Shown piece by piece: positions 38,817-52,121 of a DNA stretch of 64,000 bases. The stretch's first letter is position 1, and each line of letters starts with the position of its first letter. The notes beneath the pieces are model-generated. The model saw only the letters and a program-made list of their open reading frames with translations, had not been told where the DNA came from and did not search any database. The translations under genes and the position numbers were made by a program. This DNA is from Metallyticus violacea (Eukaryota > Arthropoda > Insecta > Mantodea > Metallyticidae): contig JAUJEO010000019.1 of NCBI GenBank assembly GCA_030762175.1, forward strand, positions 2,858,001 through 2,922,000, in the 5' to 3' direction.

Positions 38817-41800
38817 CTTTTCAAATTTCTTTGCGCATAATATGCTTCTCTGAGTCTATCAAACTAGTATAATGAAAGAGAACAAGTTATCTCAAACAAG
38901 AACGGAAAAAAAGTGATTCTAACGAAGTTTCCAAACTTCGAAAAAATTTTTTTTTCTTTTCGAGATTCTTTGCGCATAATATGCTTATCTGAGGCTATCA
39001 AACTGTATAATGAAAGAGAACTAGTTATCTCAAATAAGAACGGAAAAAAAGTGATTCAAACGAAGTTTCCAAACTTCGAAAAAAAATTTTTTTCTTTTCG
39101 AGATTCTGTGCGCATAATATGCTTCTCTGAGGCTATCAAACTGTATAATGAAAGAGAACTAGTTATCTCAAATAAGAACGGAAAAAAGTGAATTAAAAGA
39201 CGTTTCAAAACTTCGAAAAAATTTTTTTTCTTTTCGAGATTCTTTGCGCATAATATGCTTTACTGAGGCTATCGAAATAGTATAATGAAAGAGAACCAGT
39301 TATCTCAAATAAGAACGGAAAACAGTGATTCAAACGACGTTTCCAAACTTCGAAAAAAAATTTTTTTCTTTTCGAGATTCTTTGCGCATAATATGCTTTA
39401 CTGAGGCTATCAAACTAGTATAATGAAAGAGAACCAGTTATCTCAAATAAGAACGGAAAAAAGTGATTCTAACGAAGTTTCCAAACTAAGAAAAAATTTT
39501 TTTTTCTTTTCGAGATTCTTTGCGCATAATATGCTTTACAGAGGCTATCAAACTAGTATAATGAAAGAGAACCATTTATCTCAAATAATAACGGAAAAAA
39601 AGTGATTCAAACGAAGTTTCCAAACTTCGAAAAAAAATTTTTTTCTTTTCGAGATTCTTTGCGCATAGTATGCTTTTCTGAGGCTATCAAACTAGTATAA
39701 TGAAAGAGAACCAGTTATCTCAAATAAGAACCGAAAAAAGTGATTCTAACGAAGTTTCCAAACTTCGAAAAAATTTTTTTTTCTTTTCGAGATTCTTTGC
39801 GCATAATATGCTTTACTGAGGCTATCAAACTAGCATAATGAAAGAGAACCAGTTATCTCAAATAAGAACGGAAAAAAAGTGATTCTAACGAAGTTTCCAA
39901 ACTTCGAAAAATTTTTATTTTCTTTTCGAGATTCTTTGCGCATAATATGCTTTTCTGAGGCTATGAAACCAGTGTAATGAAAGAGAACCAGTTAGCTCAA
40001 ATAAGAACGGAAAAAAAGTGATTCTAACGAAGTTTCCAAACTTCAAAAAAAATTTTTTTTCTTTTCGAGATTCTTTGCGCATAAAATGCTTCTCTGAGGC
40101 TATCAAACTAGTATAATGAAAGAGAACCAGTTATCTCAAACAAGAACGGAAAAAAAGTGATTTAAACGAAGTTTCCAAACTTCGAAAAAAATTTTTCTTC
40201 TTTTCGAGATTCTTTGCGCATAATATGCTTTTCTGAGGCTATCAAACTAGTATAATGAAAGAGAACCAGTTATCTCAAATAAGAAAGGAAAAAAGTGATT
40301 CAAACGACGTTTCCAAACTTCGAAAAAATTTTTTTTTCTTTTCGAGATTTTTTGCGCATAATATGCTTTACTGAGGCTGTCAAACTAGTATAATGAAAGA
40401 GAACCAGTTATCTCAAATAAGAACGGAAAAAAAGTGATTCTAACGAAGTTTCCAAACTTCGAAAAAAAATTTTTTTCTTTTCGAGATTCTGTGCGCATAA
40501 TATGCTTCTCTGAGGCTATCAAACCGTATAATGAAAGAGAACTAGTTATCTCAAATAAGAACGGAAAAAAGTGAATTAAAAGACGTTTCCAAACTTCGAA
40601 AAAATTTTTTTTCTTTTCGAGATTCTTTGCGCATAATATGCTTTACTGAGGCTATCGAAATAGTATAATGAAAGAGAACCAGTTATCTCAAATAAGAACG
40701 GAAAACAGTGATTCAAACGACGTTTCCAAACTTCGAAAAAAAATTTTTTTCTTTTCGAGATTCTTTGCGCATAATATGCTTTACTGAGGCTATCAAACTA
40801 GTATAATGAAAGAGAACCAGTTAGCTCAAATAAGAACGGAAAAAAAGTGATTCTAACGAAGTTTCCAAACTTCAAAAAAAATTTTTTTTCTTTTCGAGAT
40901 TCTTTGCGCATAATATGCTTCTCTGAGGCTATCAAACTAGTATAATGAAAGAGAACCAGTTATCTCAAACAAGAACGGAAAAAAAGTAATTTAAACGAAG
41001 TTTCCAAACTTCGAAAAAAATTTTTCTTCTTTTCGCGATTCTTTGCGCATAATATGCTTTTCTGATGCTATCAAACTAGTATAATGAAAGAGAACCAGTT
41101 ATCTCAAATAAGAACGGAAAAAAGTGATTCTAACGAAGTTTCCAAACTTCGAAAAAAATTTTTTTTCTTTTCGAGATTCTTTTCGCATAATATGCTTTTC
41201 TGAGGCTATCAAACTGTATAATGAAAGAGAACTATTTATCTCAAATAAGAACGGAAAAAAAGTGATTCTAACGACGTTTCCAAACTTCGAAAAAAATGTT
41301 TTTTCTTTTCGAGATTCTTTGCGCATAATATGCTTTTCTGATGCTATCAAACTACTATAATGAAAGAGAACCAGTTATCTCAAATAAGAACGGAAAAAAG
41401 TGATTTAAACGACGTTTCCAAACTTCGAAAAATTTTTTTTTCTTTTCGAGATTCTTTGCGCATAATATGCTTTACTGATGCTATCAAACTAGTATAATGA
41501 AAGAGAACCAGTTATCTCAAATAAGAACGGAAAAAAGTGATTCAAACGACGTTTCCAAACTTCGAAAAAAAATTTTTTTCTTTTCGAGATTCTTTGCGCA
41601 TAATATGCTTTACTGAGGCTATCAAACTAGTATAATGAAAGAGAACCAGTTATCTCAAATAAGAACGGAAAAAAGTGATTCAAACGACGTTTCCAAACTT
41701 CGAAAAAAAATTTTTTTCTTTTCGAGATTCTTTGCGCATAGTATGCTCTTCTGAGGCTATCAAACTAGTATAATGAAAGAGAACCAGTTATCTCAAATAA

Positions 41801-41856
41801 GAACGGAAAAAAAGAGATTCTAACGAAGTTTCCAAACTTCGAAAAAAATTTTTCTT
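38817..41856. repeat. Segment B unit 7 (3,040 bp, 22 monomers)
   Basis: It has the early series including CCATTTATCTCAAATAATAAC and CCAGTGTAATG, but no GAGTTTCTTTGAGC variant. Private changes include TTTCGCGATTC near 41,034, CTGAGGCTGTC near 40,372 and AAACCGTATAATG near 40,521. The part from about 41,060 matches the CTATTTATCTC/CTGATGCTATC portion of other units. Confidence 0.75.
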
Positions 41857-44800
41857 CTTTTCAAATTTCTTTGCGCATAATATGCTTCTCTGAGTCTATC
41901 AAACTAGTATAATGAAAGAGAACAAGTTATCTCAAACAAGAACGGAAAAAAAGTGATTCTAACGAAGTTTCCAAACTTCGAAAAAATTTTTTTTTCTTTT
42001 CGAGATTCTTTGCGCATAATATGCTTATCTGAGGCTATCAAACTGTATAATGAAAGAGAACTAGTTATCTCAAATAAGAACGGAAAAAAAGTGATTCAAA
42101 CGAAGTTTCCAAACTTCGAAAAAAAATTTTTTTCTTTTCGAGATTCTGTGCGCATAATATGCTTCTCTGAGGCTATCAAACTGTATAATGAAAGAGAACT
42201 AGTTATCTCAAATAAGAACGGAAAAAAGTGAATTAAAAGACGTTTCAAAACTTCGAAAAAATTTTTTTTCTTTTCGAGATTCTTTGCGCATAATATGCTT
42301 TACTGAGGCTATCGAAATAGTATAATGAAAGAGTACCAGTTATCTCAAATAAGAACGGAAAACAATTATTCAAACGACGTTTCCAAACTTCGAAAAAAAA
42401 TTTTTTTCTTTTCGAGATTCTTTGCGCATAATATGCTTTACTGAGGCTATCAAACTAGTATAATGAAAGAGAACCAGTTATCTCAAATAAGAACGGAAAA
42501 AAGTGATTCTAACGAAGTTTCCAAACTTCGAAAAAATTTTTTTTTCTTTTCGAGATTCTTTGCGCATAATATGCTTTACAGAGGCTATCAAACTAGTATA
42601 ATGAAAGAGAACCATTTATCTCAAATAATAACGGAAAAAAAGTGATTCAAACGAAGTTTCCAAACTTCGAAAAAAATTTTTTTTCTTTTCGAGATTCTTT
42701 GCGCATAGTATGCTTTTCTGAGGCTATCAAACTGGTATAATGAAAGAGAACCAGTTATCTCAAATAAGAACCGAAAAAAGTGATTCTAAGGAAGTTTCCA
42801 AACTTCGAAAAAAAGTTTTTTTCTTTTCGAGATTCTTTGCGCATAATATGCTTTTCTGAGGCTATGAAACCAGTATAATGAAAGAGAACCAGTTAGCTCA
42901 AATAAGAACGGAAAAAAAGTGATTTTAACGAAGTTTCCAAACTTCAAAAAAAATTTTTTTTCTTTTCGAGATTCTTTGCGCATAAAATGCTTCTCTGAGG
43001 CTATCAAACTAGTATAATGAAAGAGAACCAGTTATATCAAACAAGAACGGAAAAAAAGTGATTTAAACGAAGTTTCCAAACTTCGAAAAAAATTTTTCTT
43101 CTTTTCGAGATTCTTTGCGCATAATATGCTTTTCTGAGGCTATCAAACTAGTATAATGAAAGAGAACCAGTTATCTCAAATAAGAACGGAAAAAAGTGAT
43201 TCAAACGACGTTTCCAAACTGCGAAAAATTTTTTTTTTCTTTTCGTGATTTTTTGCGCATAATATGCTTTACTGAGGCTATCAAATTAGTATAATGAAAG
43301 AGAACCAGTTATCTCAAATAAGAACGGAAAAAAAGTGATTCTAACGAAGTTTCCAAACTTCGAAAAAAAATTTTCTTCTTTTCGAGATTCTTTGCGCATA
43401 ATATGCTTCTCTGAGTCTATCAAACTAGTATAATGAAAGAGAACAAGTTATCTCAAACAAGAACGGAAAAAAAGTGATTCTAACGAAGTTTCCAAACTTC
43501 GAAAATATTTTTTTTTCTTTTCGAGATTCTTTGGGCATAATATGCTTATCTGAGGCTATCAAACTGTATAATGAAAGAGAACTAGTTATCTCAAATAAGA
43601 ACGGAAAAAAGTGATTCTAACGACGTTTCCAAACTTCGAAAAAAAATTTTTTTCTTTTCGAGATTCTTTGCGCATAATATGCTTCTCTGAGGCTATCAAA
43701 CTAGTATAATGAAAGAGAACCAGTTATCTCAAATAAGAACGGAAAAAAAGTGATTTAAACGAAGTTTCCAAACTTCGAAAAAAATTTTTCTTCTTTTCGA
43801 GATTCTTTGCCCATAATATGCTTTTCTGAGGCTATCAAACTAGTATAATGAAAGAGAACCAGTTATCTCAAATAAGAAAGGAAAAAAGTGATTCAAACGA
43901 CGTTTCCAAACTTCGAAAAAATTTTTTTTTCTTTTCGAGATTTTTTGCGCATAATATGCTTTACTGAGGCTATCAAACTAGTATAATGAAAGAGAACCAG
44001 TTATCTCAAATAAGAACGGAAAAAAAGAGATTCTAACGAAGTTTCCAAACTTCGAAAAAAATTTTTCTTCTTTTCGAGATTCTTTGCGCATAATATGCTT
44101 CTCTGAGTCTATCAAACTAGTATAATGAAAGAGAACAAGTTATCTCAAACAAGAACGGAAAAAAAGTGATTCTAACGAAGTTTCCAAACTTCGAAAAAAA
44201 ATTTTTTTCTTTTCGAGATTCTGTGCGCATAATATGCTTCTCTGAGGCTATCAAACTGTATAATGAAAGAGAACTAATTATCTCAAATAAGAACGGAAAA
44301 AAGTGAATTAAAAGACGTTTCCAAACTTCGAAAAAATTTTTTTTCTTTTCGAGATTCTTTGCGCATAATATGCTTTACTGAGGCTATCGAAATAGTATAA
44401 TGAAAGAGAACCAGTTATCTCAAATAAGAACGGAAAACAGTGATTCAAACGACGTTTCCAAACTTCGAAAAAAAATTTTTTTCTTTTCGAGATTCTTTGC
44501 GCATAATATGCTTTACTGAGGCTATCAAACTAGTATAATGAAAGAGAACCAGTTATCTCAAATAAGAACGGAAAAAAGTGATTCTAACGAAGTTTCCAAA
44601 CTTCGAAAAAATTTTTTTTTCTTTTCGAGTTTCTTTGAGCATAATATGCTTTTCTGAGGCTATCAAACTAGTATAATGAAAGAGAACCAGTTATCTCAAA
44701 TAAGAACGGAAAAAAGTGATTTTAACGAAGTTTCCAAACTTCGAAAAAAAATTTTCTTATTTTCGAGATTCTTTGCGCATAATATGCTTTACTGAGGCTA

Positions 44801-45723
44801 TTAAACTAGTATAATGAAAGAGAACCAGTTAGCTCAAATAAGAACGAAAAAAAGTGATTCTAACGAAGTTTCCAAACTTCAAAAAAAATTTTTTTTCTTT
44901 TCGAGATTCTTTGCGCATAAAATGCTTCTCTGAGGCTATCAAACTAGTATAATGAAAGAGAACCAGTTATCTCAAACAAGAACGGAAAAAAAGTGATTTA
45001 AACGAAGTTTCCAAACTTCGAAAAAAATTTTTCTTCTTTTCGAGATTCTTTGCGCATAATATGCTTTTCTGAGGCTATCAAACTAGTATAATGAAAGAGA
45101 ACCAGTTATCTCAAATAAGAACGGAAAAACGTGATTCTAACGAAGTTTCCAAACTTCGAAAAAAATTTTTTTCTTTTCGAGATTCTTTTCGCATAATATG
45201 CTTTTCTGAGGCTATCAAACTGTATAATGAAAGAGAACTATTTATCTCAAATAAGAACGGAAAAAAGTGATTCTAACGACGTTTCCAAACTTCGAAAAAA
45301 TTTTTTTTCTTTTCGAGATTCTTTGCGCATAATATGCTTTACTGAGGCTATCAAACTAGTATAATGAAAGAGAACCAGTTATCTCAATTAAGAACGGAAA
45401 AAAGTGATTCAAACGACGTTTCCAAACTTCGAAAAAAAATTTTTTTCTTTTCGAGATTCTTTGCGCATAATATGCTTCTCTGAGGCTATCAAACTAGTAT
45501 AATGAAAGAGAACCAGTTATCTCAAATAAGAACGGAAAAAAGTGATTCCAACGACGTTTCCAAACTTCGAAAAAAAAATTTTATCTTTTCGAAATTCTTT
45601 GCGCATAGTATGCTCTTCTGAGGCTATCAAACTAGTATAATGAAAGAGAACCAGTTATTTCAAATAAGAACGGAAAAAAAGAGATTCTAACGAAGTTTCC
45701 AAACTTCGAAAAAAATTTTTCTT
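41857..45723. repeat. Segment B unit 8 (3,867 bp, 28 monomers)
   Basis: It contains one GAGTTTCTTTGAGC variant (44,627). It also includes CTTTGGGCATAATATGCTTATC near 43,530, a variant otherwise seen near 7,595 and 50,437, outside segment B or at its right edge. Private changes include GAGTACCAG near 42,332 and AAACAATTATTC near 42,361. Confidence 0.75.
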
Positions 45724-48700
45724 CTTTTCAAATTTCTTTGCGCATAATATGCTTCTCTGAGTCTATCAAACTAGTATAATGAAAGAGAACAAGTTATCTC
45801 AAACAAGAACGGAAAAAAAGTGATTCTAACGAAGTTTCCAAACTTCGAAAAAATTTTTTTTTCTTTTCGAGATTCTTTGCGCATAATATGCTTATCTGAG
45901 GCTATCAAACTGTATAATGAAAGAGAACTAGTTATCTCAAATAAGAACGGAAAAAAAGTGATTCAAACGAAGTTTCCAAACTTCGAAAAAAAATTTTTTT
46001 CTTTTCGAGATTCTGTGCGCATAATATGCTTCTCTGAGGCTATGAAACTGTATAATGAAAGAGAACTAGTTATCTCAAATAAGAACGGAAAAAAGTGAAT
46101 TAAAAGACGTTTCAAAACTTCGAAAAATTTTTTTTTCTTTTCGAGATTCTTTGCGCATAATATGCTTTACTGAGGCCATCGAAATAGTATAATGAAAGAG
46201 AACCAGTTATCTCAAATAAGAACGGAAAACAGTGATTCAAACGACGTTTCCAAACTTCGAAAAAAAATTTTTTTCTTTTCGAGATTCTTTGCGCATAATA
46301 TGCTTTACTGAGGCTATCAAACTAGTATAATGAAAGAGAACCAGTTATCTCAAATAAGAACGGAAAAATGTGATTCTAACGAAGTTTCCAAACTTAGAAA
46401 AATTTTTTTTTTCTTTTCGAGATTCTTTGCGCATAATATGCTTTACAGAGGCTATCAAACTAGTATAATGAAAGAGAACCATTTATCTCAAATAATAACG
46501 GAAAAAAAGTGATTCAAACGAAGTTTCCAAACTTCGAAAAAAAATTTTTTTCTTTTCGAGATTCTTTGCGCATAGTATGCTTTTCTGAGGCTATCAAACT
46601 AGTATAATGAAAGAGAACCAGTTATCTCAAATAAGAACCGAAAAAAGTGATTCTAACGAAGTTTCCAAACTTCGAAAAAATTTTTTTTTCTTTTCGAGAT
46701 TCTTTGCGCATAATATGCTTTACTGAGGCTATCAAACTAGCATAATGAAAGAGAACCAGTTATCTCAAATAAGAACGGAAAAAAAGTGATTCTAACGAAG
46801 TTTCCAAACTTCGAAAAAATTTTTTTTTCTTTTCGAGATTCTTTGCGCATAATATGCTTTTCTGAGGCTATGAAACCAGTGTAATGAAAGAGAACCAGTT
46901 AGCTCAAATAAGAACGGAAAAAAAGTGATTCTAACGAAGTTTCCAAACTTCAAAAAAAATTTTTTTTCTTTTCGAGATTCTTTGCCCATAAAATGCTTCT
47001 CTGAGGCTATCAAACTAGTATAATGAAAGAGAACCAGTTATCTCAAACAAGAACGGAAAAAAAGTGATTTAAACGAAGTTTCCAAACTTCGAAAAAAATT
47101 TTTCTTCTTTTCGAGATTCTTTGCGCATAATATGCTTTTCTGAGGCTATCAAACTAGTATAATGAAAGAGAACCAGTTATCTCAAATAAGAAAGGAAAAA
47201 AAAGATTCAAACGACGTTTCCAAACTTCGAAAAAATTTTTTTTTCTTTTCGAGATTTTTTGCGCATAATATGCTTTACTGAGGCTATCAAACTAGTATAA
47301 TGAAAGAGAACCAGTTATCTCAAATAAGAACGGAAAAAAAGAGATTCTAACGAAGTTTCCAAACTTCGAAAAAAATTTTTCTTCTTTTCGAGATTCTTTG
47401 CGCATAATATGCTTCTCTGAGTCTATCAAACTAGTATAATGAAAGAGAACAAGTTATCTCAAACAAGAACGGAAAAAAAGTGATTCTAACGAAGTTTCCA
47501 AACTTCGAAAAAAAATTTTTTTCTTTTCGAGATTCTGTGCGCATAATATGCTTCTCTGAGGCTATCAAACTGTATAATGAAAGAGAACTAGTTATCTCAA
47601 ATAAGAACGGAAAAAAGTGAATTAAAAGACGTTTCCAAACTTCGAAAAAATTTTTTTCTTTTCGAGATTCTTTGCGCATAATATGCTTTACTGAGGCTAT
47701 CGAAATAGTATAATGAAAGAGAACCAGTTATCTCAAATAAGAACGGAAAACAGTGATTCAAACGACGTTTCCAAACTTCGAAAAAAAATTTTTTTCTTTT
47801 CGAGATTCTTTGCGCATAATATGCTTTACTGAGGCTATCAAACTAGTATAATGAAAGAGAACCAGTTATCTCAAATAAGAACGGAAAAAAGTGATTCTAA
47901 CGAAGTTTCCAAACTTCGAAAAAATTTTTTTTTCTTTTCGAGTTTCTTTGAGCATAATATGCTTTTCTGAGGCTATCAAACTAGTATAATGAAAGAGAAC
48001 CAGTTATCTCAAATAAGAACGGAAAAAAGTGATTTTAACGAAGTTTCCAAACTTCGAAAAAAAATTTTCTTCTTTTCGAGATTCTTTGCGCATAATATGC
48101 TTTACTGAGGCTATTAAACTAGTATAATGAAAGAGAACCAGTTAGATCAAATAAGAACGGAAAAAAAGTGATTTAAACGAAGTTTCCAAACCTCGAAAAA
48201 AATTTTTCTTCTTTTCGAGATTCTTTTCGCATAATATGCTTTTCTGAGGCTATCAAACTGTATAATGAAAGAGAACTATTTATCTCAAATAAGAACGGAA
48301 AAAAGTGATTCTAACGACGTTTCCAAACTTCGAAAAAAATGTTTTTTCTTTTCGAGATTCTTTGCGCATAATATGCTTTTCTGATGCTATCAAACTACTA
48401 TAATGAAAGAGAACCAGTTATCTCAAATAAGAACGGAAAAAAGTGATTTAAACGACGTTTCCAAACTTCGAAAAATTTTTTTTTCTTTTCGAGATTCTTT
48501 GCGCATAATATGCTTTACTGAGGCTATCAAACTAGTATAATGAAAGAGAACCAGTTATCTCAAATAAGAACGGAAAAAAGTGATTCAAACGACGTTTCCA
48601 AACTTCGAAAAAAAATTTTTTTCTTTTCGAGATTCTTTGCGCATAATATGCTTTACTGAGGCTATCAAACTAGTATAATGAAAGAGAACCAGTTATCTCA

Positions 48701-48899
48701 AATAAGAACGGAAAAAAGTGATTCAAACGACGTTTCCAAACTTCGAAAAAAAATTTTTTTCTTTTCGAGATTCTTTGCGCATAGTATGCTCTTCTGAGGC
48801 TATCAAACTAGTATAATGAAAGAGAACCAGTTATCTCAAATAAGAACGGAAAAAAAGAGATTCTAACGAAGTTTCCAAACTTCGAAAAAAATTTTTCTT
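45724..48899. repeat. Segment B unit 9 (3,176 bp, 23 monomers)
   Basis: One GAGTTTCTTTGAGC variant (47,940). Private changes include GAGGCCATC near 46,175, GGAAAAATGTGATTC near 46,364 and the short T block TTTTTTTC near 47,650. The rest follows the common order. Confidence 0.75.
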
Positions 48900-50400
48900 C
48901 TTTTCAAATTTCTTTGCGCATAATATGCTTCTCTGAGTCTATCAAACTAGTATAATGAAAGAGAACAAGTTATCTCAAACAAGAACGGAAAAAAAGTGAT
49001 TCTAACGAAGTTTCCAAACTTCGAAAAAATTTTTTTTTCTTTTCGAGATTCTTTGCACATAATATGCTTATCTGAGGATATCAAACTGTATAATGAAAGA
49101 GAACTAGTTATCTCAAATAAGAACGGAAAAAAAGTGATTCAAACGAAGTTTCCAAACTTCGAAAAAAAATTTTTTTCTTTTCGAGATTCTGTGCGCATAA
49201 TATGCTTCTCTGAGGCTATCAAACTGTATAATGAAAGAGAACTAGTTATCTCAAATAAGAACGGAAAATAGTGAATTAAAAGACGTTTCAAAACTTCGAA
49301 AAAATTTTTTTTCTTTTCGAGATTCTTTGCGCATAATATGCTTTACTGAGGCTATCGAAATAGTATAATGAAAGAGAACCAGTTATCTCAAATAAGAACG
49401 GAAAACAGTGATTCAAACGACGTTTCCAAACTTCGAAAAAAAATTTTTTTCTTTTCGAGATTCTTTGCGCATAATATGCTTTACTGAGGCTATCAAACTA
49501 GTATAATGAAAGAGAACCAGTTATCTCAAATAAGAACGGAAAAAAGTGATTCTAACGAAGTTTCCAAACTTCGAAAAAATTTTTTTTTCTTTTCGAGATT
49601 CTTTGCGCATAATATGCTTTACAGAGGCTATCAAACTAGTATAATGAAAGAGAACCATTTATCTCAAATAATAACGGAAAAAAAGTGATTCAAACGACGT
49701 TTCCAAACTTCGAAAAAAAATTTTTTTCTTTTCGAGATTCTTTGCGCATAGTATGCTTTTCTGAGGCTATGAAACCAGTATAATGAAAGAGAACCAGTTA
49801 GCTCAAATAAGAACGGAAAAAAAGTGATTTTAACGAAGTTTCCAAACTTCAAAAAAAATTTTTTTTCTTTTCGAGATTCTTTGCGCATAAAATGCTTCTC
49901 TGAGGCTATCAAACTAGTATAATGAAAGAGAACCAGTTATCTCAAACAAGAACGGAAAAAAAGTGATTTAAACGAAGTTTCCAAACTTCGAAAAAAATTT
50001 TTCTTCTTTTCGAGATTCTTTGCGCATAATATGCTTTTCTGAGGCTATCAAACTAGTATAATGAAAGAGAACCAGTTATTTCAAATAAGAACGGAAAAAA
50101 GTGATTCAAACGACGTTTCCAAACTGCGAAAAATTTTTTTTTTCTTTTCGTGATTTTTTGCGCATAATATGCTTTACTGAGGCTATCAAACTAGTATAAT
50201 GAAAGAGAACCAGTTATCTCAAATAAGAACGGAAAAAAAGTGATTCTAACGAAGTTTCCAAACTTCGAAAAAAAATTTTCTTCTTTTCGAGATTCTTTGC
50301 GCATAATATGCTTCTCTGAGTCTATCAAACTAGTATAATGAAAGAGAACAAGTTATCTCAAACAAGAACGGAAAAAAAGTGATTCTAACGAAGTTTCCAA
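48900..50400. repeat. Segment B, right end (partial unit)
   Basis: The last anchor at 48,900 begins the usual series (GAGTCTATC, CTTATCTGAGG, GATTCTGTGCGC, GAATTAAAAGACG, CTATCGAAATAG, CCATTTATCTCAAATAATAAC near 49,655). The order then departs from segment B after about 50,100, and by 50,437 the variants match segment A near 7,595. The exact boundary cannot be fixed because every monomer is homologous to its neighbours. Confidence 0.7.
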
Positions 50401-52121
50401 ACTTCGAAAAAATTTTTTTTTCTTTTCGAGATTCTTTGGGCATAATATGCTTATCTGAGGCTATCAAACTGTATAATGAAAGAGAACTAGTTATCTCAAA
50501 TAAGAACGGAAAAAAGTGATTCTAACGACGTTTCCAAACTTCGAAAAAAAATTTTTTTCTTTTCGAGATTCTTTGCGCATAATATGCTTCTCTGAGGCTA
50601 TCAAACTAGTATAATGAAAGAGAACCAGTTATCTCAAACAAGAACGGAAAAAAAGTAATTCTAACGAAGTTTCCAAACTTCGAAAAAAATTTTTCTTCTT
50701 TTCGAGATTCTTTGCGCATAATATGCTTCTCTGAGGCTATCGAATTAGTATAATGAAAGAGAACAAGTTATCTCAAACAAGAACGGAAAAAAAGTGATTC
50801 TAACGAAGTTTCCAAACTTCGAAAAAAATTTTTTTTCTTTTCGAGATTCTTTGCGCATAATATGCTATACTGAGGCTATCAAACTGTATAATGAAAGAGA
50901 ACTAGTTATCTCAAATAAGAACGGAAAAAAGTGATTTAAACGACGTTTCCAAATTTCGAAAAAATTTTTTTTCTTTTCGAGATTCTTTGCGCATAATATG
51001 CTTTACTGAGGCTATCAAAATAGTATAATGAAAGAGAACCAGTTATCACAAATAAGAACGGAAAACAGTGATTCAAACGACGTTTCCAAACTTCGAAAAA
51101 AAATTTTTTTCTCTTCGAGATTCTTTGCGCATAATATGCTTTACTGAGGCAATCATACTAGTATAATGAAAGAGAACCAGTTATCTCAAATAAGAACGGA
51201 AAAAAGTGATTCTAACGACGTTTCCAAACTTGGAAAACATTTTTTTTCTTTTCGAGATTCTTTGCGCATAATATGCTTTACTGAGGCTATCAAACTAGTA
51301 TAATGAAAGAGAACCAGTTATCTCAAATAAGAACGGAAAAAAGTGATTCTAACGAAGTTTCGAAACTTCCAAAAAAATTTTTTTTCTTTTCGAGATTCTT
51401 TGCGCATAATATGCTTTTCTGAGGCTATCAAACTGTATAATGAAAGAGAACCAGTTATCTCAAATAAGAACGGAAAAAAAGTGATTCTAACGAAGTTTCC
51501 AAACTTCGAAAAAAATTTTTCTTCTTTTCGAGATTCTTTGCGCTTAATATGCTTTACTGAGGCTATCAAACTAGTATAATGAAAGAGAACCAGTTATCTC
51601 AAATAAGAACGGAAAAAAGTGATTGAAACGACGTTTCCAAACTTCGAAAAAAATTTTTTTCTTTTCGAGATACTTTGCGCATAATATGCTTTACTGAGGC
51701 TATCAAACTAGTATAATGAAAGAGAACCAGTTATCTCAAATAAGAACGGAAAAAAGTGATTCAAACGACGTTTCCAAACTTCGAAAAAAATTTTTTTTCT
51801 TTTCGAGATTCTTTGCGCATAATATGCTTTACTGAGGCTATCAAACTAATAAAATGAAAGAGAAACAGTTATCTCAAAAAGAACGGAAAAAAGTGATTCA
51901 AACGACGTTTCCAAACTTCGAAAAAATTTTTTTTTCTTTTCGAGATTCTTTGCGCATAATATGCTTTACTGAGGCTATCAAACTAGTATAATGAAAGAGA
52001 ACCAGTTATCTCAAATAAGAACTGAAAAAAGTGATTGAAACGACGTTACCAAACTTCGAAAAAAATTTTTTTTCTTTTCGAGATTCTTTGCGCATAATAT
52101 GCTTTACTGAGGCTATCAAAC
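50400..52121. repeat. Segment C, left part: counterpart of 6.4-8.2 kb
   Basis: CTTTGGGCATAATATGCTTATC near 50,437 and CTATCGAATTAG near 50,738 match about 7,595 and 7,897. The palindromic dyad at 51,354 and TAGTAATATG at 52,122 lie 44,772 and 44,771 bp from their partners at 6,582 and 7,351. After 52,122 the order follows 9,005 onward, so this copy lacks the extra 1,654 bp duplication found in segment A. No gene is visible. Confidence 0.8.
51354..51369. other. Second copy of the perfect 16-bp palindrome
   Basis: GAAGTTTCGAAACTTC, identical to 6,582-6,597 and in the same neighbouring-monomer context. Confidence 0.85.
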
